From CAZJRB01 sp964547995 (GTDB lineage Bacteria > Planctomycetota > Planctomycetia > Pirellulales > Thermoguttaceae): a stretch of DNA of 64,000 nt. Position numbers and translations under genes: made by a program. The number at the start of each line of letters is the position of its first letter. Position 1 is the first letter of the stretch. Below are positions 1 through 9,272 of the stretch, piece after piece. The stretch is from NCBI GenBank assembly GCA_964547995.1, contig CAZJRB010000020.1, positions 8,691 to 72,690 on the forward strand, given 5' to 3'. Below the pieces are notes generated by a model, which did no database searches, was not told the origin of the DNA, and saw only the letters and a list, made by a program, of their open reading frames with translations.

Positions 1-212
1 CCGGTGATCTCGACGTCAGGATACTTTGCACAATTCCGCGCGTTGCCTTGGCCCATCCCGCCGCAGCCGATCAGGCCGACGGTAATGCGTTCGCTGGCTG
101 GCGGTTTCTCCTCCGCTCCCAAGGCAACGGCCGGCACGATATAAGCGGCCGCCCCGGCAGCGGTTGTCTTTTGCATGAAGCCACGACGAGAGAGTTCGTC
201 TTGGTTGGACAT
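1..212 (-). CDS. Gfo/Idh/MocA family oxidoreductase, N-terminal part (cut by window edge)
   Basis: Only the first ~70 codons are in the window; the gene continues past position 1. The product starts with a twin-arginine export signal (SRRGFMQ, then an Ala-rich stretch). It then has a Rossmann nucleotide-binding start, VGLIGCGGMGQGNA, matching the NAD(P)-binding GxGxxG of this family. Such Tat-exported oxidoreductases act on sugars or related substrates outside the cytoplasm and are very numerous in planctomycetes. The ATG at 212 has a purine-rich stretch (GGAGACCCCC) just upstream. A second member of the family lies at 4342. The substrate cannot be told from this fragment. Confidence 0.85.
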   Translation of the reverse strand, partial: MSNQDELSRRGFMQKTTAAGAAAYIVPAVALGAEEKPPASERITVGLIGCGGMGQGNARNCAKYPDVEIT

Positions 213-233
213 GGGGGTCTCCTTTTCAAGATC

Positions 234-296
234 GTAGCTGCGTTCGCCAGAACGCAGGGGGTTCGGGGATTTCCGCACCCTGGCGAGTGCAGCTAC
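234..296. repeat. Palindromic element, family A, copy 1
   Basis: The left arm GTAGCTGCGTTCGCCAG pairs with a right arm whose reverse complement is GTAGCTGCACTCGCCAG, with a ~25-base spacer. The same family recurs at 16578-16638. It lies in the upstream region of the oxidoreductase at 1-212 and has no coding content. The rest of 213-407 shows nothing recognisable. Confidence 0.75.
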
Positions 297-407
297 TGGT
301 TTGCTCATCGAGTCGCGAGAATGCAGCATCTCACCAACGCCCGTCGCGACCAACGAGGTTGTGACTTTTTGTAGTTCAATTATCAACAACCACCTTGCTA
401 ACCTTGT

Positions 408-779
408 CTAAGTCGTCATAGTGGATATATATAGATCGTTCACTCGCATTACCGGAGCACTACTCGTAAACCTAATCAGGAAAACGTCACTGTTTCGGAC
501 ATCCCCTTCCTCTCGCATTTCGATAATCTGGACGCCAGCGTCAGTTAAGAAGCTGTGTACGTCGCATCTCTGGCGCTTGGCCAAAATCTGTTTCAAGTAC
601 GGCTTGTAATACAGATTTGGTCTGTTAATGGTTACTGGCACTCCATGAAGACCGATTCGGTCGTTGAATTGCCTCATTTCAGACCGTAAAAGCATCAACC
701 GACGGCCATACTCACCGCCGATGAGCAGAAGAACAAGAAACAACACGACGGATACGACTTTGATATGCTTGACCCGCAT
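408..779 (-). CDS. Small membrane-anchored protein of unknown function
   Basis: A 123-residue product that I do not recognise. A hydrophobic segment at about residues 7-21 (VVSVVLFLVLLLIGG) looks like a single membrane anchor, followed by a ~100-residue, mostly hydrophilic domain with no familiar motif. The ATG at 779 was chosen over the TTG at 785 because a GGGGG tract sits six bases upstream. Base composition is visibly lower in GC than the neighbours, which may mean acquisition or weak constraint. It stands alone between the partial oxidoreductase and the secreted protein at 857, with the same orientation as both. Confidence 0.5.
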   Translation of the reverse strand: MRVKHIKVVSVVLFLVLLLIGGEYGRRLMLLRSEMRQFNDRIGLHGVPVTINRPNLYYKPYLKQILAKRQRCDVHSFLTDAGVQIIEMREEGDVRNSDVFLIRFTSSAPVMRVNDLYISTMTT

Positions 780-856
780 GACCAACCCCCAATGGACGAA
801 TCACACGCAGTGCCGCGGACGACACACGGAGTGTGCCTGCTACTTTTCTTGTCGTG

Positions 857-2641
857 CTATTTCAATTCAATGATTCCCCAGAGTCCCAACTCGGGCACTT
901 GGATCGTTGTGTATTCGTCGTCGGAAGTGACCTTCAGTTCTTGTGGCTTGGACTTCGGTGCGTGTAAGACGGCGTTGGTGAACTTGCGGTTGCTGAACAG
1001 ATTCTTCCGCAGTCGTAGCGTTACGTTCCTCTGTGGAACAACCGCATCCTCCTTACCATCATATTGACGACCCAGCAGGTGGATTGCAACCGGGGCCTTC
1101 GGATTGCCGGGGATTGCCCGCGGGACGGCCATGATCTGACCGGAACCCTCAATCACAACCGGCGAGGGAAGCAGCTTCGCCAGGGCCGCCTCGTCCGGCC
1201 AGACTACAAGCCGTCCATCGGATTTCACTTTTTCGATCAGCTTGTGCTGCGGCTCGTCCACGTGTAGGTCTTTGGTGACGATGACCGCCTTGAACCGGGC
1301 GAGTCGTTTCCCGTCAAGCCGGTAGTCGAGCCAATCGTCGCCGGCTGCTATGACCGTAAACGGGACGTTCTTCTCGGCCAGGGCGATGCAAATCGGCTCG
1401 ATGTTGCCGCGGCCCTTGCGGCGTGCAGCGTTGTCGTAGACCACCGCGACCGGCGCGACCGCTTGGTAGTTGTCCAGCAGCCGGGCGTGCTTGCGGACGA
1501 ACTGGTACACCCAGGCGTACTCCTCCGGCGGCCACTCGGCCCAATGCGTTCCTTTCTCCTTCGTGTAGCACCACTGGCGATGCGGGGCCATGAGATTATG
1601 GCCGAAGGCATACGACAGGGCGATCCACGTGCGGACCAGCCCCGGCAACTTGTGCTCGGCGACGTATGCCCAATCGTGCCCGCTGGCGGTCGAGGTAATC
1701 GGGCGCCCCAGCGCGTCGCCCAGCTTGTAAACGTAGATCGGGTGCCGCGGGGTCTTGCGGCTGCTTGCACCCTGGCCGACCTCGCAGCAGAAGTAGCTCA
1801 AGTGCGGCGCGATCACAAGTGCCTGGGGATTGCTCAGCCCGGAATTCACCGAAAGCGTCAGCGGTCTGCCGCGAAGCTCTTCGGCGCGTTTGCGGTAGCG
1901 GGCCACGAACGCCGTGTTCGTCTTGACCTGAAAATCGTAGAACTCGGCGGCCAAGGGAAGCCCGCCCCGCCGCTTGTTATACTCTTCGGGCTTCACACCG
2001 CGATCCAAGAGGAACCGGCGGTAATCAAACTTCGAGAGATCGTCGATCCCCCATTCGGCGAGTTTCTCCTTCGAGACGTTCTTGGCAAGGTAGTCGCGAA
2101 AGCCGGCCATGCAGTATTTGCAGAAGCAGGACGACCGCCACGTGACCCCGCCCGAGGTGCCGCGGTAGTCGTCGATGTGCAGGCCGTCGGGTTTTGCCCT
2201 CATCAGCTCGACCAACCGGCTGTCCAGGTATTTCTGGTACAGCGGGCTGTTCGTACACCACCAGTAAGCCGGACGGTCCTTGTACTTGTGGTCCCAAAGC
2301 CAGGGGACGATGAACGGCTCGCCGGCGAAGTTGCGGCACGCGGCGTCGAGGAAGTTCGGGTCGAAATCGACCACCTTGCGGAACTCGGTCAGGAATCCGA
2401 CGCTGGTGGAAAACTGCCGCACGCCGGCCGCGTGGGCCTCTTCGATGTGCCGGGCGTTCCCCCGCCCGGCCCAGCCGAGCACGGTGCAGCCGTACGGCTC
2501 GTACATCTTCGGGTTGTCGTACATGAAGACGACGTCGCTCGGGCGGATGGCACGCGGCGGCGTGCCGTCTGCGGCGGAAACGATTGCCGGCAGCGCTATC
2601 CAAAGAAACATGATTGCAGATGGTGTTCGTAGGAGTCGCAC
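857..2641 (-). CDS. Secreted glycoside-hydrolase-like TIM-barrel protein
   Basis: A 594-residue protein with a Sec signal peptide (about residues 1-23, ending VSA-AD). The body resembles TIM-barrel glycosidases of the beta-galactosidase/alpha-amylase superfamilies: DGLHIDDYRG near residue 155 has the spacing of a barrel-strand acidic residue, and a later glutamine-amidotransferase-like part (VAVVYDNAARR and following) resembles beta-galactosidase trimerisation domains. A Cys cluster, CFCKYC, around residue 172 could bind metal. I infer a periplasmic or surface role in polysaccharide breakdown, but neither substrate nor catalytic pair can be fixed. An alternative start is the Met at residue 11. 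Confidence 0.65.
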   Translation of the reverse strand: MRLLRTPSAIMFLWIALPAIVSAADGTPPRAIRPSDVVFMYDNPKMYEPYGCTVLGWAGRGNARHIEEAHAAGVRQFSTSVGFLTEFRKVVDFDPNFLDAACRNFAGEPFIVPWLWDHKYKDRPAYWWCTNSPLYQKYLDSRLVELMRAKPDGLHIDDYRGTSGGVTWRSSCFCKYCMAGFRDYLAKNVSKEKLAEWGIDDLSKFDYRRFLLDRGVKPEEYNKRRGGLPLAAEFYDFQVKTNTAFVARYRKRAEELRGRPLTLSVNSGLSNPQALVIAPHLSYFCCEVGQGASSRKTPRHPIYVYKLGDALGRPITSTASGHDWAYVAEHKLPGLVRTWIALSYAFGHNLMAPHRQWCYTKEKGTHWAEWPPEEYAWVYQFVRKHARLLDNYQAVAPVAVVYDNAARRKGRGNIEPICIALAEKNVPFTVIAAGDDWLDYRLDGKRLARFKAVIVTKDLHVDEPQHKLIEKVKSDGRLVVWPDEAALAKLLPSPVVIEGSGQIMAVPRAIPGNPKAPVAIHLLGRQYDGKEDAVVPQRNVTLRLRKNLFSNRKFTNAVLHAPKSKPQELKVTSDDEYTTIQVPELGLWGIIELK

Positions 2642-2679
2642 TCGCAGACTCGCTTTGTTGCGTGTGTGGTTTTCCAGAA

Positions 2680-2708
2680 CCCCCGGACGCAGTCCGGGGG
2701 CTTTTTAT
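2680..2708 (+). terminator. Intrinsic-terminator-like hairpin
   Basis: A 9-bp perfect stem, CCCCCGGAC / GTCCGGGGG, with loop GCA, is followed by CTTTTTATTA on the plus strand. No plus-strand gene ends just before it, so it may insulate asnA from upstream transcription or be a relic. The hairpin at 16087-16107 has the same design and loop. Nothing else is visible in 2642-2913. Confidence 0.45.
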
Positions 2709-2913
2709 TATGCCAAAGCGGTATGTCCGGGTCAATTCGCGGGGCCGCAATCGGCGCTTTTCTCCGGGAAACAGGCTTCTCCCGTCCCGGATCCGTCATC
2801 GCCGCCTTGCAGCCTGCAAGTCCCGCGGAGAGCCGGTTTACGACGTGGGCGAGTCCTGCTAGACTTGCCGGTTTGTATCCGGCAACCGTACCCTGTCACG
2901 AGAGAAATTCTGC

Positions 2914-3954
2914 ATGACGGCTCCAGCGAAGTTCCCGGCGGACTATAAACCTTGCCTCGACACCAGGCACATCGAGGCGGCCATCAAGGACATCAAAGAT
3001 TTCTTCGAGCGCCGCCTGGCCGAGGCCCTCAAGTTGCAGCGCGTGACCGCCCCGCTCTTCGTCCGCAGCGGGACGGGCATCAACGACGATCTCAACGGCG
3101 TTGAGCGACCCATCCGCTTTCCCGTCAAGGATGATAACGATGCACTCGTCGAAATCGTGCAATCCCTGGCAAAGTGGAAACGGATGGCCTTGGCGAAGTA
3201 CGGATTTCAAATCGGCGAGGGGCTCTATACCGACATGAACGCCATTCGCCCCGACGAAACGCTCGACGACATCCATTCGATTTACGTCGACCAGTGGGAC
3301 TGGGAGCGTGCGATCGCGCCGGAAGACCGCAACCTGGAAACACTCCAGGAAGTGGTCCGGGCGATCTACGAGGCCCTTTGCCGCACCGAGTTTCACATCG
3401 CCTCACAACACCCGGGTATTCGTCCCGTATTGCCTGAAGAAATCGTCTTTGTCACATCCGAGGAATTGCAGGAGCGGTATCCCGGCGAGGGGCCCCGTGA
3501 GCGCGAATACCTCATCTGCAAGGAGCACAAGGCCGTGTTCGTGATCGGGATCGGCGGCGAGTTGCCCGGCGGCGAAATCCACGACGGCCGGGCACCCGAC
3601 TACGACGACTGGAGCACGCCGCGCGACGACGGCGGCAAGGGCCTCAACGGCGACATTATCATTTGGAATCCGGTGCTACAGCGCGCGTTCGAAATTTCGT
3701 CGATGGGTATTCGCGTCGATGCGGAATCCCTCATGCGGCAACTGCGAATCCGCAACCTGGAGGAACGCGCCGAGCTACAGTTCCACCAGATGTTGATCGG
3801 CGGCAGACTGCCCGAATCCATCGGCGGCGGAATCGGACAGTCGCGCCTGTGCATGTTCTTCCTCCGCACGGCCCACATCGGCGAGGTGAGCGTCGGCATC
3901 TGGCCGGAAAAAATGCTGAAGGAATGTGCCAAGGCAAACATCACGTTGCTGTAG
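2914..3954 (+). CDS. asnA: Aspartate--ammonia ligase (asparagine synthetase A)
   Basis: A 346-residue cytoplasmic enzyme that makes asparagine from aspartate, ammonia and ATP through an aspartyl-AMP intermediate. The fold is related to class II aminoacyl-tRNA synthetases. Family motifs are clear along the length: SLAKWKR, GEGLYTDMNA, VDQWDWER, RAPDYDDWSTP, LNGDIIIWNP, SSMGIRVDA and near the C-terminus GGGIGQSRL. Length is close to the ~330 residues of the E. coli enzyme, with a short extra N-terminus. A weak GAGAG lies upstream of the ATG. It appears monocistronic and is followed by a palindromic element. Confidence 0.96.
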   Translation: MTAPAKFPADYKPCLDTRHIEAAIKDIKDFFERRLAEALKLQRVTAPLFVRSGTGINDDLNGVERPIRFPVKDDNDALVEIVQSLAKWKRMALAKYGFQIGEGLYTDMNAIRPDETLDDIHSIYVDQWDWERAIAPEDRNLETLQEVVRAIYEALCRTEFHIASQHPGIRPVLPEEIVFVTSEELQERYPGEGPREREYLICKEHKAVFVIGIGGELPGGEIHDGRAPDYDDWSTPRDDGGKGLNGDIIIWNPVLQRAFEISSMGIRVDAESLMRQLRIRNLEERAELQFHQMLIGGRLPESIGGGIGQSRLCMFFLRTAHIGEVSVGIWPEKMLKECAKANITLL

Positions 3955-3982
3955 ATCGGCGATGCTCGTCGCCGGCGCTCTT

Positions 3983-4107
3983 AGCAACCCGTTGAAAAAG
4001 TCGGGGTCTGGTCCAATTTTCGGCAAGACAGCGTGTTTTTCACGTGAATCGTTGGCCGAAAACTTGGACCTGACCCCCTCCTTCCACTTTTTCAACGGGC
4101 TGTTAGC
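3983..4107. repeat. Long palindromic element, family J
   Basis: Left and right arms share CCGTTGAAAAAGT / ACTTTTTCAACGG and, further in, GGGGTCTGGTCCAA / TTGGACCTGACCCC and TTTTCGGC / GCCGAAAA, around a ~30-base centre. The two arms are unequal, with extra bases in the right arm. It sits just after asnA and could end transcription as RNA, but its size and structure suggest a small non-autonomous mobile element. The rest of 3955-4341 holds only the upstream region of the next gene. Confidence 0.8.
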
Positions 4108-4341
4108 AACTTCGCATCGACAAGTCAAGTCTTTTTCGCTGTCAAGCCCCCCAAAGTTTTCGAAAAAAGTTTTTCCGATTCATCGAGGTTCAACGCTTGA
4201 CAGGCTTTGATGAATCTGGCATCTTCTTGAAATCTGCGGGAACTTGAGGGAGGGGCTCCTTCTCTTCCGCTGTCGGGACAGACGCAATCCTCCATCTGGC
4301 ACGTTGCGATTCTTGGAAAACTGACTTCTCGGAGAGCCGGC

Positions 4342-5640
4342 ATGAGCGTTTCGCGCCGCGATTTTCTAGCAACCACCGCTGCCACCGGTATGGTGATGGC
4401 TGCTCCCGCCGTACATGGGGTTGAAAAGAACAAAAAGCACCAAACTGCATTGATCGGGTCGGGCTGGTGGGGAATGAACATCCTCCGCACGGCTGTTGCG
4501 TCAGGTCAATCGCAGGTCGTCGCCTTGTGTGATGTCGATCGCAACCAACTCGACCCGGCCGCCAAGGAAATCGAGAAGCTCACCGGCTCGAAACCGAAGA
4601 AATTCGGTGACTATCGCGAACTGATCGAGAAAATCAAGCCCGAAATCGCGATCGTGGCCACCGCCGACCATTGGCACCCCCTGGTAACCATCGCCGCGGT
4701 GGATGCCGGGGCGCACGTCTATGTCGAGAAACCGATTGGCCACACGATCCACGAGGGGCGGGCGATGGTCAAGGCAGCGCGGGGCAACGATCGGGTGGTG
4801 CAGGTCGGTACCCATCGTCGGGTGTCGCCGCACAATATCTCGGCGATGAAGTTCCTTAAGGACGGCAAACTCGGCAAGATCGGTATGGTAAGGGCCTTCG
4901 TCCATTACGGAGGTGGGCCCGGCAAACCCACGGCCGACAGCGATCCCCCCGAGGGGCTCGATTGGGACTTCTGGTGCGGCCCCGGCCCACTAGTCCCTTT
5001 CAACTCGCGGATACACCCCAAGGGGTTTCGTCGCTTTCTGAGCTTCGCCAACGGCACGCTCGGCGACTGGGGAATCCACTGGATGGACCAGATCCTCTGG
5101 TGGACCGAAGAGGAATACCCCAGGAGGATCGCCTCGACCGGTGGACGGCATATCCTGGAAGACAATACCGATGCCCCGGACACGCAGGTCGTCCAATTCG
5201 AGTTCGATTCGTTCACCGCCGCATGGGAGCACCGCACGTATGCCCACAATTACGCGGAGAAACACAACATCGGGTGCTACTTCTACGGCACGGAGGGGAC
5301 CTTGCACCTCGGGTGGTTGGACGGCTGGACGTTCTACCCCAGAAACAAGAACAAGGAAACGGTCCACGAAGCCCCCCAACTGCACCAACCCGACGCGCAG
5401 AACATCCAAGAGCTTTGGGCCGATTTCGTCCGGTGCATCAAGTCGGGGAAGCGGCCCGCTTGCGATATTGAGATCGGTCACCGCTCGACAAACATGAGTC
5501 TCTTGGGTATGCTCTCGCTGAAACTCGGCCGGAGCGTCGAGTGGAACGGCGAGAAGGAGGTGATTGTGGACGATCCGGACGCCAACAAGCTCCTGCGGCG
5601 CGACTACCGCAAGCCGTGGAGGTATCCGGACACCGCCTGA
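4342..5640 (+). CDS. Tat-exported Gfo/Idh/MocA family oxidoreductase
   Basis: A 432-residue protein with a twin-arginine signal (SRRDFLATTAATG) and a signal region ending near residue 28. The Rossmann domain begins at ALIGSGWWGMN. The catalytic-type EKPIG motif, whose Lys is conserved in the family, lies near residue 131. The C-terminal alpha/beta domain carries GDWGIHWMDQILWW. Family members are NAD(P)-dependent dehydrogenases or related sugar-converting enzymes; in planctomycetes many are exported with the bound cofactor. A GGAGAG precedes the ATG. The substrate is not identifiable. The lactate permease follows on the same strand after 142 bases and may be co-transcribed. Confidence 0.92.
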   Translation: MSVSRRDFLATTAATGMVMAAPAVHGVEKNKKHQTALIGSGWWGMNILRTAVASGQSQVVALCDVDRNQLDPAAKEIEKLTGSKPKKFGDYRELIEKIKPEIAIVATADHWHPLVTIAAVDAGAHVYVEKPIGHTIHEGRAMVKAARGNDRVVQVGTHRRVSPHNISAMKFLKDGKLGKIGMVRAFVHYGGGPGKPTADSDPPEGLDWDFWCGPGPLVPFNSRIHPKGFRRFLSFANGTLGDWGIHWMDQILWWTEEEYPRRIASTGGRHILEDNTDAPDTQVVQFEFDSFTAAWEHRTYAHNYAEKHNIGCYFYGTEGTLHLGWLDGWTFYPRNKNKETVHEAPQLHQPDAQNIQELWADFVRCIKSGKRPACDIEIGHRSTNMSLLGMLSLKLGRSVEWNGEKEVIVDDPDANKLLRRDYRKPWRYPDTA

Positions 5641-5782
5641 ACGCGGACGCTACGAAAACACTGCTCACAAGCTAGAACGGATTCCCAAGGAAGGCACGGA
5701 TGCCTTACTTGGTTTTTTTCGGCTTGCGGCTTCGCAGGATGATTTCTGCACCGTGGCCGTATCGTCTCCAGTCTCCGGCACC

Positions 5783-7465
5783 ATGTCGATTCCCGATCTG
5801 ATCCCCGCACTGATCGCGATCTCGCCCCTTCTAGTCGTCTTTCTCTTGATCGTCTTTCGCCGTTGGCCGGCGAAGTATACCATGCCGCTGGCGTATTTTA
5901 TGACGGCGTGGCTTGCGTTCATCTACTGGCGGGTTGCGCCCGGCCGGATTGCCGCGGCTTCGATTCAGGGCTTGCTCATCGCCTTGGAGTTGCTGTACAT
6001 CGTCTTCGGTGCTCTGCTGTTGCTGTTTGTGTTGAAACACTCCGGCGCCGTAACGGCAATCCGTAACGGCTTTCGCAACATATCGGCGGACCGCCGGGTC
6101 CAGGCGATCATCGTGGCGTGGACGTTCGGGGCGTTCATCGAGGGGGCATCGGGGTTCGGCACCCCGGCTGCCGTGGCAGGACCGCTCTTGGTAATCCTCG
6201 GCTTCCCGCCCATGGCCGCCGTGGTCTGCGCGTTGACCATCCAGAGCACGCCCGTCTCGTTCGGCGCCGTGGGAACCCCCATTCTTGTCGGGGTAAACCG
6301 GGGACTACAGGATCAGGCCCTCGTCCAGGATTTCATCACACAAGCCGGAGGACCCGAAAACTACGATCAGCTCTTGCTGATGATCTCTGCCCGGGTTGCC
6401 ATCCTGCACGGGATCATCGGGACGCTGATCCCGCTGTTTGTCGTCTGTCTGCTGACGCGTTTCTTCGGCGCGAACCGCTCGTGGCGTGAAGGGTTGGGTG
6501 TGTGGAAATTCGCACTGTTCGCCGGTTTCGCCTTCACCGTACCCTATGTGCTGTTAGGCGTCTTCATGGGGCCCGAGTTCCCATCGCTCCTGGGCGGCCT
6601 GATCGCCTTGGCGATCACCGTCACCGCAACAAAACTGGGGCTGTTTCAACCCCGCGAGCCCTGGGATTTTGCGCCCGAGCAGGCCTGGGACCCCGAGTGG
6701 CTGAGCCGGTTCCCGCCCGAGGATGATGATGGGAAGCCCCCGGCGATCTCGCTTTGGGCGGCATGGCTTCCCTACGTCCTGGTCGGCGGATTGCTGGTTC
6801 TTCTGCGAGTTGAACCGGTCTGGGGATTCGTGAAGAACGCCTCGATCGAAATTCCCCAGCGGTTTCTTTTCAATACGGGCATTACCGCCGGCACGTCCCC
6901 GCTGAAGCTGCCCGGCACGGTTTTTCTGATCGTTTCGGTCTCGTGTCTCTTGTTACACCGGATGAGTCTTCGTCGGTTCGGTGCGGCGACGTGTGATGCG
7001 GGCCGGGCCCTGGCGGGTGCCGCGGTGGCCATCGTCTTTGCCGTGCCGATGGTCCGCATCTTCATCAATTCCGACGTCAACGCCGCCGAGCTGGCGAGCA
7101 TGCCGGCCGAGCTGGCCGAAGCGGCCGCTGCGCTGACCGGCATGGCATGGCCGGCGGTCTCGGCCGTTATCGGGGCCGTCGGCGCTTTTATTGCCGGAAG
7201 CAATACGATCAGCAACATGACCTTTTCGCTGTTCCAATTCGACGTTGCGCTGCGGCTGAAACTCTCACCGCTCTGGATGGTCGCGCTACAGGCCGTCGGC
7301 GGCGCGGCGGGAAACATGATCTGCGTCCACAACGTCGTGACCGCCTCGGCAACCGTCGGACTCTACGGCAAGGAAGGCGCCCTAATCCGCAAAACGCTGA
7401 TCCCCACCGCATACTACCTGATCGCGGCCGGAATCCTCGGCGGTCTTGTACTTTTCGTGCTCTGA
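5783..7465 (+). CDS. lctP: L-lactate permease (LctP family)
   Basis: A 560-residue polytopic inner-membrane protein with about 13-14 hydrophobic segments. It carries the family's hallmark regions: EGASGFGTPAAVAGPLL, then QSTPVSFGAVGTPI, and near the C-terminus SNTISNMTFSLFQ and AAGNMICVHNVV. LctP proteins import lactate or glycolate with protons. The start at 5783 (MSIPDLIPAL) places the first membrane segment at the N-terminus as usual; the frame is open further upstream but that extension is hydrophilic and overlaps the end of the oxidoreductase gene. Length matches the family (~550). Confidence 0.93.
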   Translation: MSIPDLIPALIAISPLLVVFLLIVFRRWPAKYTMPLAYFMTAWLAFIYWRVAPGRIAAASIQGLLIALELLYIVFGALLLLFVLKHSGAVTAIRNGFRNISADRRVQAIIVAWTFGAFIEGASGFGTPAAVAGPLLVILGFPPMAAVVCALTIQSTPVSFGAVGTPILVGVNRGLQDQALVQDFITQAGGPENYDQLLLMISARVAILHGIIGTLIPLFVVCLLTRFFGANRSWREGLGVWKFALFAGFAFTVPYVLLGVFMGPEFPSLLGGLIALAITVTATKLGLFQPREPWDFAPEQAWDPEWLSRFPPEDDDGKPPAISLWAAWLPYVLVGGLLVLLRVEPVWGFVKNASIEIPQRFLFNTGITAGTSPLKLPGTVFLIVSVSCLLLHRMSLRRFGAATCDAGRALAGAAVAIVFAVPMVRIFINSDVNAAELASMPAELAEAAAALTGMAWPAVSAVIGAVGAFIAGSNTISNMTFSLFQFDVALRLKLSPLWMVALQAVGGAAGNMICVHNVVTASATVGLYGKEGALIRKTLIPTAYYLIAAGILGGLVLFVL

Positions 7466-7612
7466 CCGAAACCCGGTGTTCGGCCCCGGCGTTGCGGGAG
7501 CAAACGGACGCCGCTCGAAGAATGTCCCGGATAATGATTGACACGGAGGAAGAAAGCGGTACGCTGTCAGAAAAGGGAGAGAAACCACAAGAAATATGGG
7601 GAGGAATCACAA

Positions 7613-9253
7613 ATGATCAAATCTCTATCGAGGTCGATCCGCCTGCAAATCGACCAGCTCTACCCGGGCGTTTTTGCCGTTTGCCTCGCACTGCTTGTGG
7701 CGTACGCCGGCCCGGTGTCCGCGGCAGAGGAACAGCAGGGCGACTCGCAGAGCGATTCCCCCGCCAAGGCGTGTCAGGTCCTTGCCGACAAACGGGTTGA
7801 GGAACCGCTTACCGCGATTGCCAAGGAGTACACGCGCCGCACGGGATTGCAGATCGACGTGAAGTTCTTGCCGGCCGACGAAGTCGACAAACTTGTGAAA
7901 AAGAAGGAAACCGGGGCCGACGTGGTCGTTTGCATGCCCAAGGAACCGAAGGCCGAGACGCCCGTCGCCGCGCTTCCCGGCGCGAAAGCGGTCGCGTGGA
8001 AACACCCGAGCCGATTGCCGGTGTGGACCGCCGCGATCACGAAACACCCCGAGGCCGCCAGGTTCGCCGCGTTCACGGGCGGGCCGACGGGCCATCGCAT
8101 CTGGGCAAACGCGAAGGCCGGCTTCACCATGGTGACCGGCAAGAACGCCGCCGAGGCCTTCGACTGGGTCGTCGAACACCGCGTTAAGCACACCTACCCG
8201 CTGACCGCCATGCGGATGCTCCGCGAGATCGGCGGAATCCGCGACGGGATTTGCATCGACATCGGGTGCGGGTCGGGGATACTCGACATCGAGCTGGCCA
8301 AGCGGTCGAACTTCAAAATCATCGGCCTGGACATTGACCCGGACCAGAAGCCCCTGTTCGACAAGCGGATTCGCGAGGCCGGTTTGGACAAGCGGGTCTC
8401 CTTCGTTCTCGGCGACGCCCAGAAGCTGCCTTTCCCGGACAACTATGCCGATGCAATCGTCAGCCGGGGCACGCTGACGTTCATCCCCGACATCAAGAAA
8501 TGTCTCCTGGAGGTCGATCGCGTGCTGAAACCCACCGGGGTCGCTTTTCTCGGCGGCCGGTACCTCTACACGTCGCTGGAACACAAAATATCCAACGAGA
8601 AGCTGAAAAAGATCGTGGCCGACTCCGGATTGTCGAATGCCAAGGTGGTCGAGCACCGCGGCCAATGGGTGAAGATCGTCGGCCCGAAGGCCCCGGAAGC
8701 CGCTCGCAAGGATCCGGGGGGTCCGCAGATGCTCGCTCACCGTTTCGTTGCCGATTATGCCGTCACGGACGGCGATTGTCTGATGATTTGCGGCGGCAGC
8801 GACGGCGGCTTACAGCAGGGTATGATGCAGGGATTCCTCGAAATGACCGAGGTCAAAATCACCGCCATGTACTCCAAGAAAGAAGTGGCCAGGCAAGCTG
8901 AGGAAAGGATCCGCAAAGCGAAACTCGACGACCGCGTTACCTGCAAGGTGGGCGAGATCGAAAAGATGCCCTTTGAAGAAGGGTCGTTCGACGTCGTCGT
9001 CGGCGTGGGACCCATGCTGATCTTTGCAGACCGCCAAAAGGCCATGAAAGAAATCTACCGCGTCTTGCGCCGGGGCGGTGTTTCTCTGGTCGGCGGGAAG
9101 TTTCTCGGCATGCCGGAGTTCCGCAAGGTCAAGAGCGAAACCCTCCGCCAAGACGCCGCCAAGACCGGCATTTCATCGATCCGGATCAGCGACGACATGG
9201 GCCAGTGGGTCGAAATCCGCAAAGGGATCAAGGACCGCGGCCTCCAGGATTGA
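7613..9253 (+). CDS. Exported fusion: incomplete ModA-like binding domain plus two SAM-methyltransferase domains
   Basis: A 546-residue protein. The ATG at 7613 is preceded by GGGGAGGA, and the product opens with a signal peptide or anchor (FAVCLALLVAYAGPVSA). Residues ~45-180 resemble only the first and last parts of ModA-type solute-binding proteins: EPLTAIAKEYTRRTG at the start and HPEAARFAAFTGGPTG at the end, with the middle missing. A class I methyltransferase follows (DIGCGSG near residue 216, LGDAQKLPFPDNYADAIVS). A second copy follows from about residue 365, where the SAM loop is altered to MICGGSDGG while the later motif (GEIEKMPFEEGSFDVVV) is kept. A methyltransferase outside the cytoplasm would lack SAM, so localisation or function is unusual. 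Confidence 0.78.
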   Translation: MIKSLSRSIRLQIDQLYPGVFAVCLALLVAYAGPVSAAEEQQGDSQSDSPAKACQVLADKRVEEPLTAIAKEYTRRTGLQIDVKFLPADEVDKLVKKKETGADVVVCMPKEPKAETPVAALPGAKAVAWKHPSRLPVWTAAITKHPEAARFAAFTGGPTGHRIWANAKAGFTMVTGKNAAEAFDWVVEHRVKHTYPLTAMRMLREIGGIRDGICIDIGCGSGILDIELAKRSNFKIIGLDIDPDQKPLFDKRIREAGLDKRVSFVLGDAQKLPFPDNYADAIVSRGTLTFIPDIKKCLLEVDRVLKPTGVAFLGGRYLYTSLEHKISNEKLKKIVADSGLSNAKVVEHRGQWVKIVGPKAPEAARKDPGGPQMLAHRFVADYAVTDGDCLMICGGSDGGLQQGMMQGFLEMTEVKITAMYSKKEVARQAEERIRKAKLDDRVTCKVGEIEKMPFEEGSFDVVVGVGPMLIFADRQKAMKEIYRVLRRGGVSLVGGKFLGMPEFRKVKSETLRQDAAKTGISSIRISDDMGQWVEIRKGIKDRGLQD

Positions 9254-9272
9254 GGCCGCAGGCGTTTCCGGC

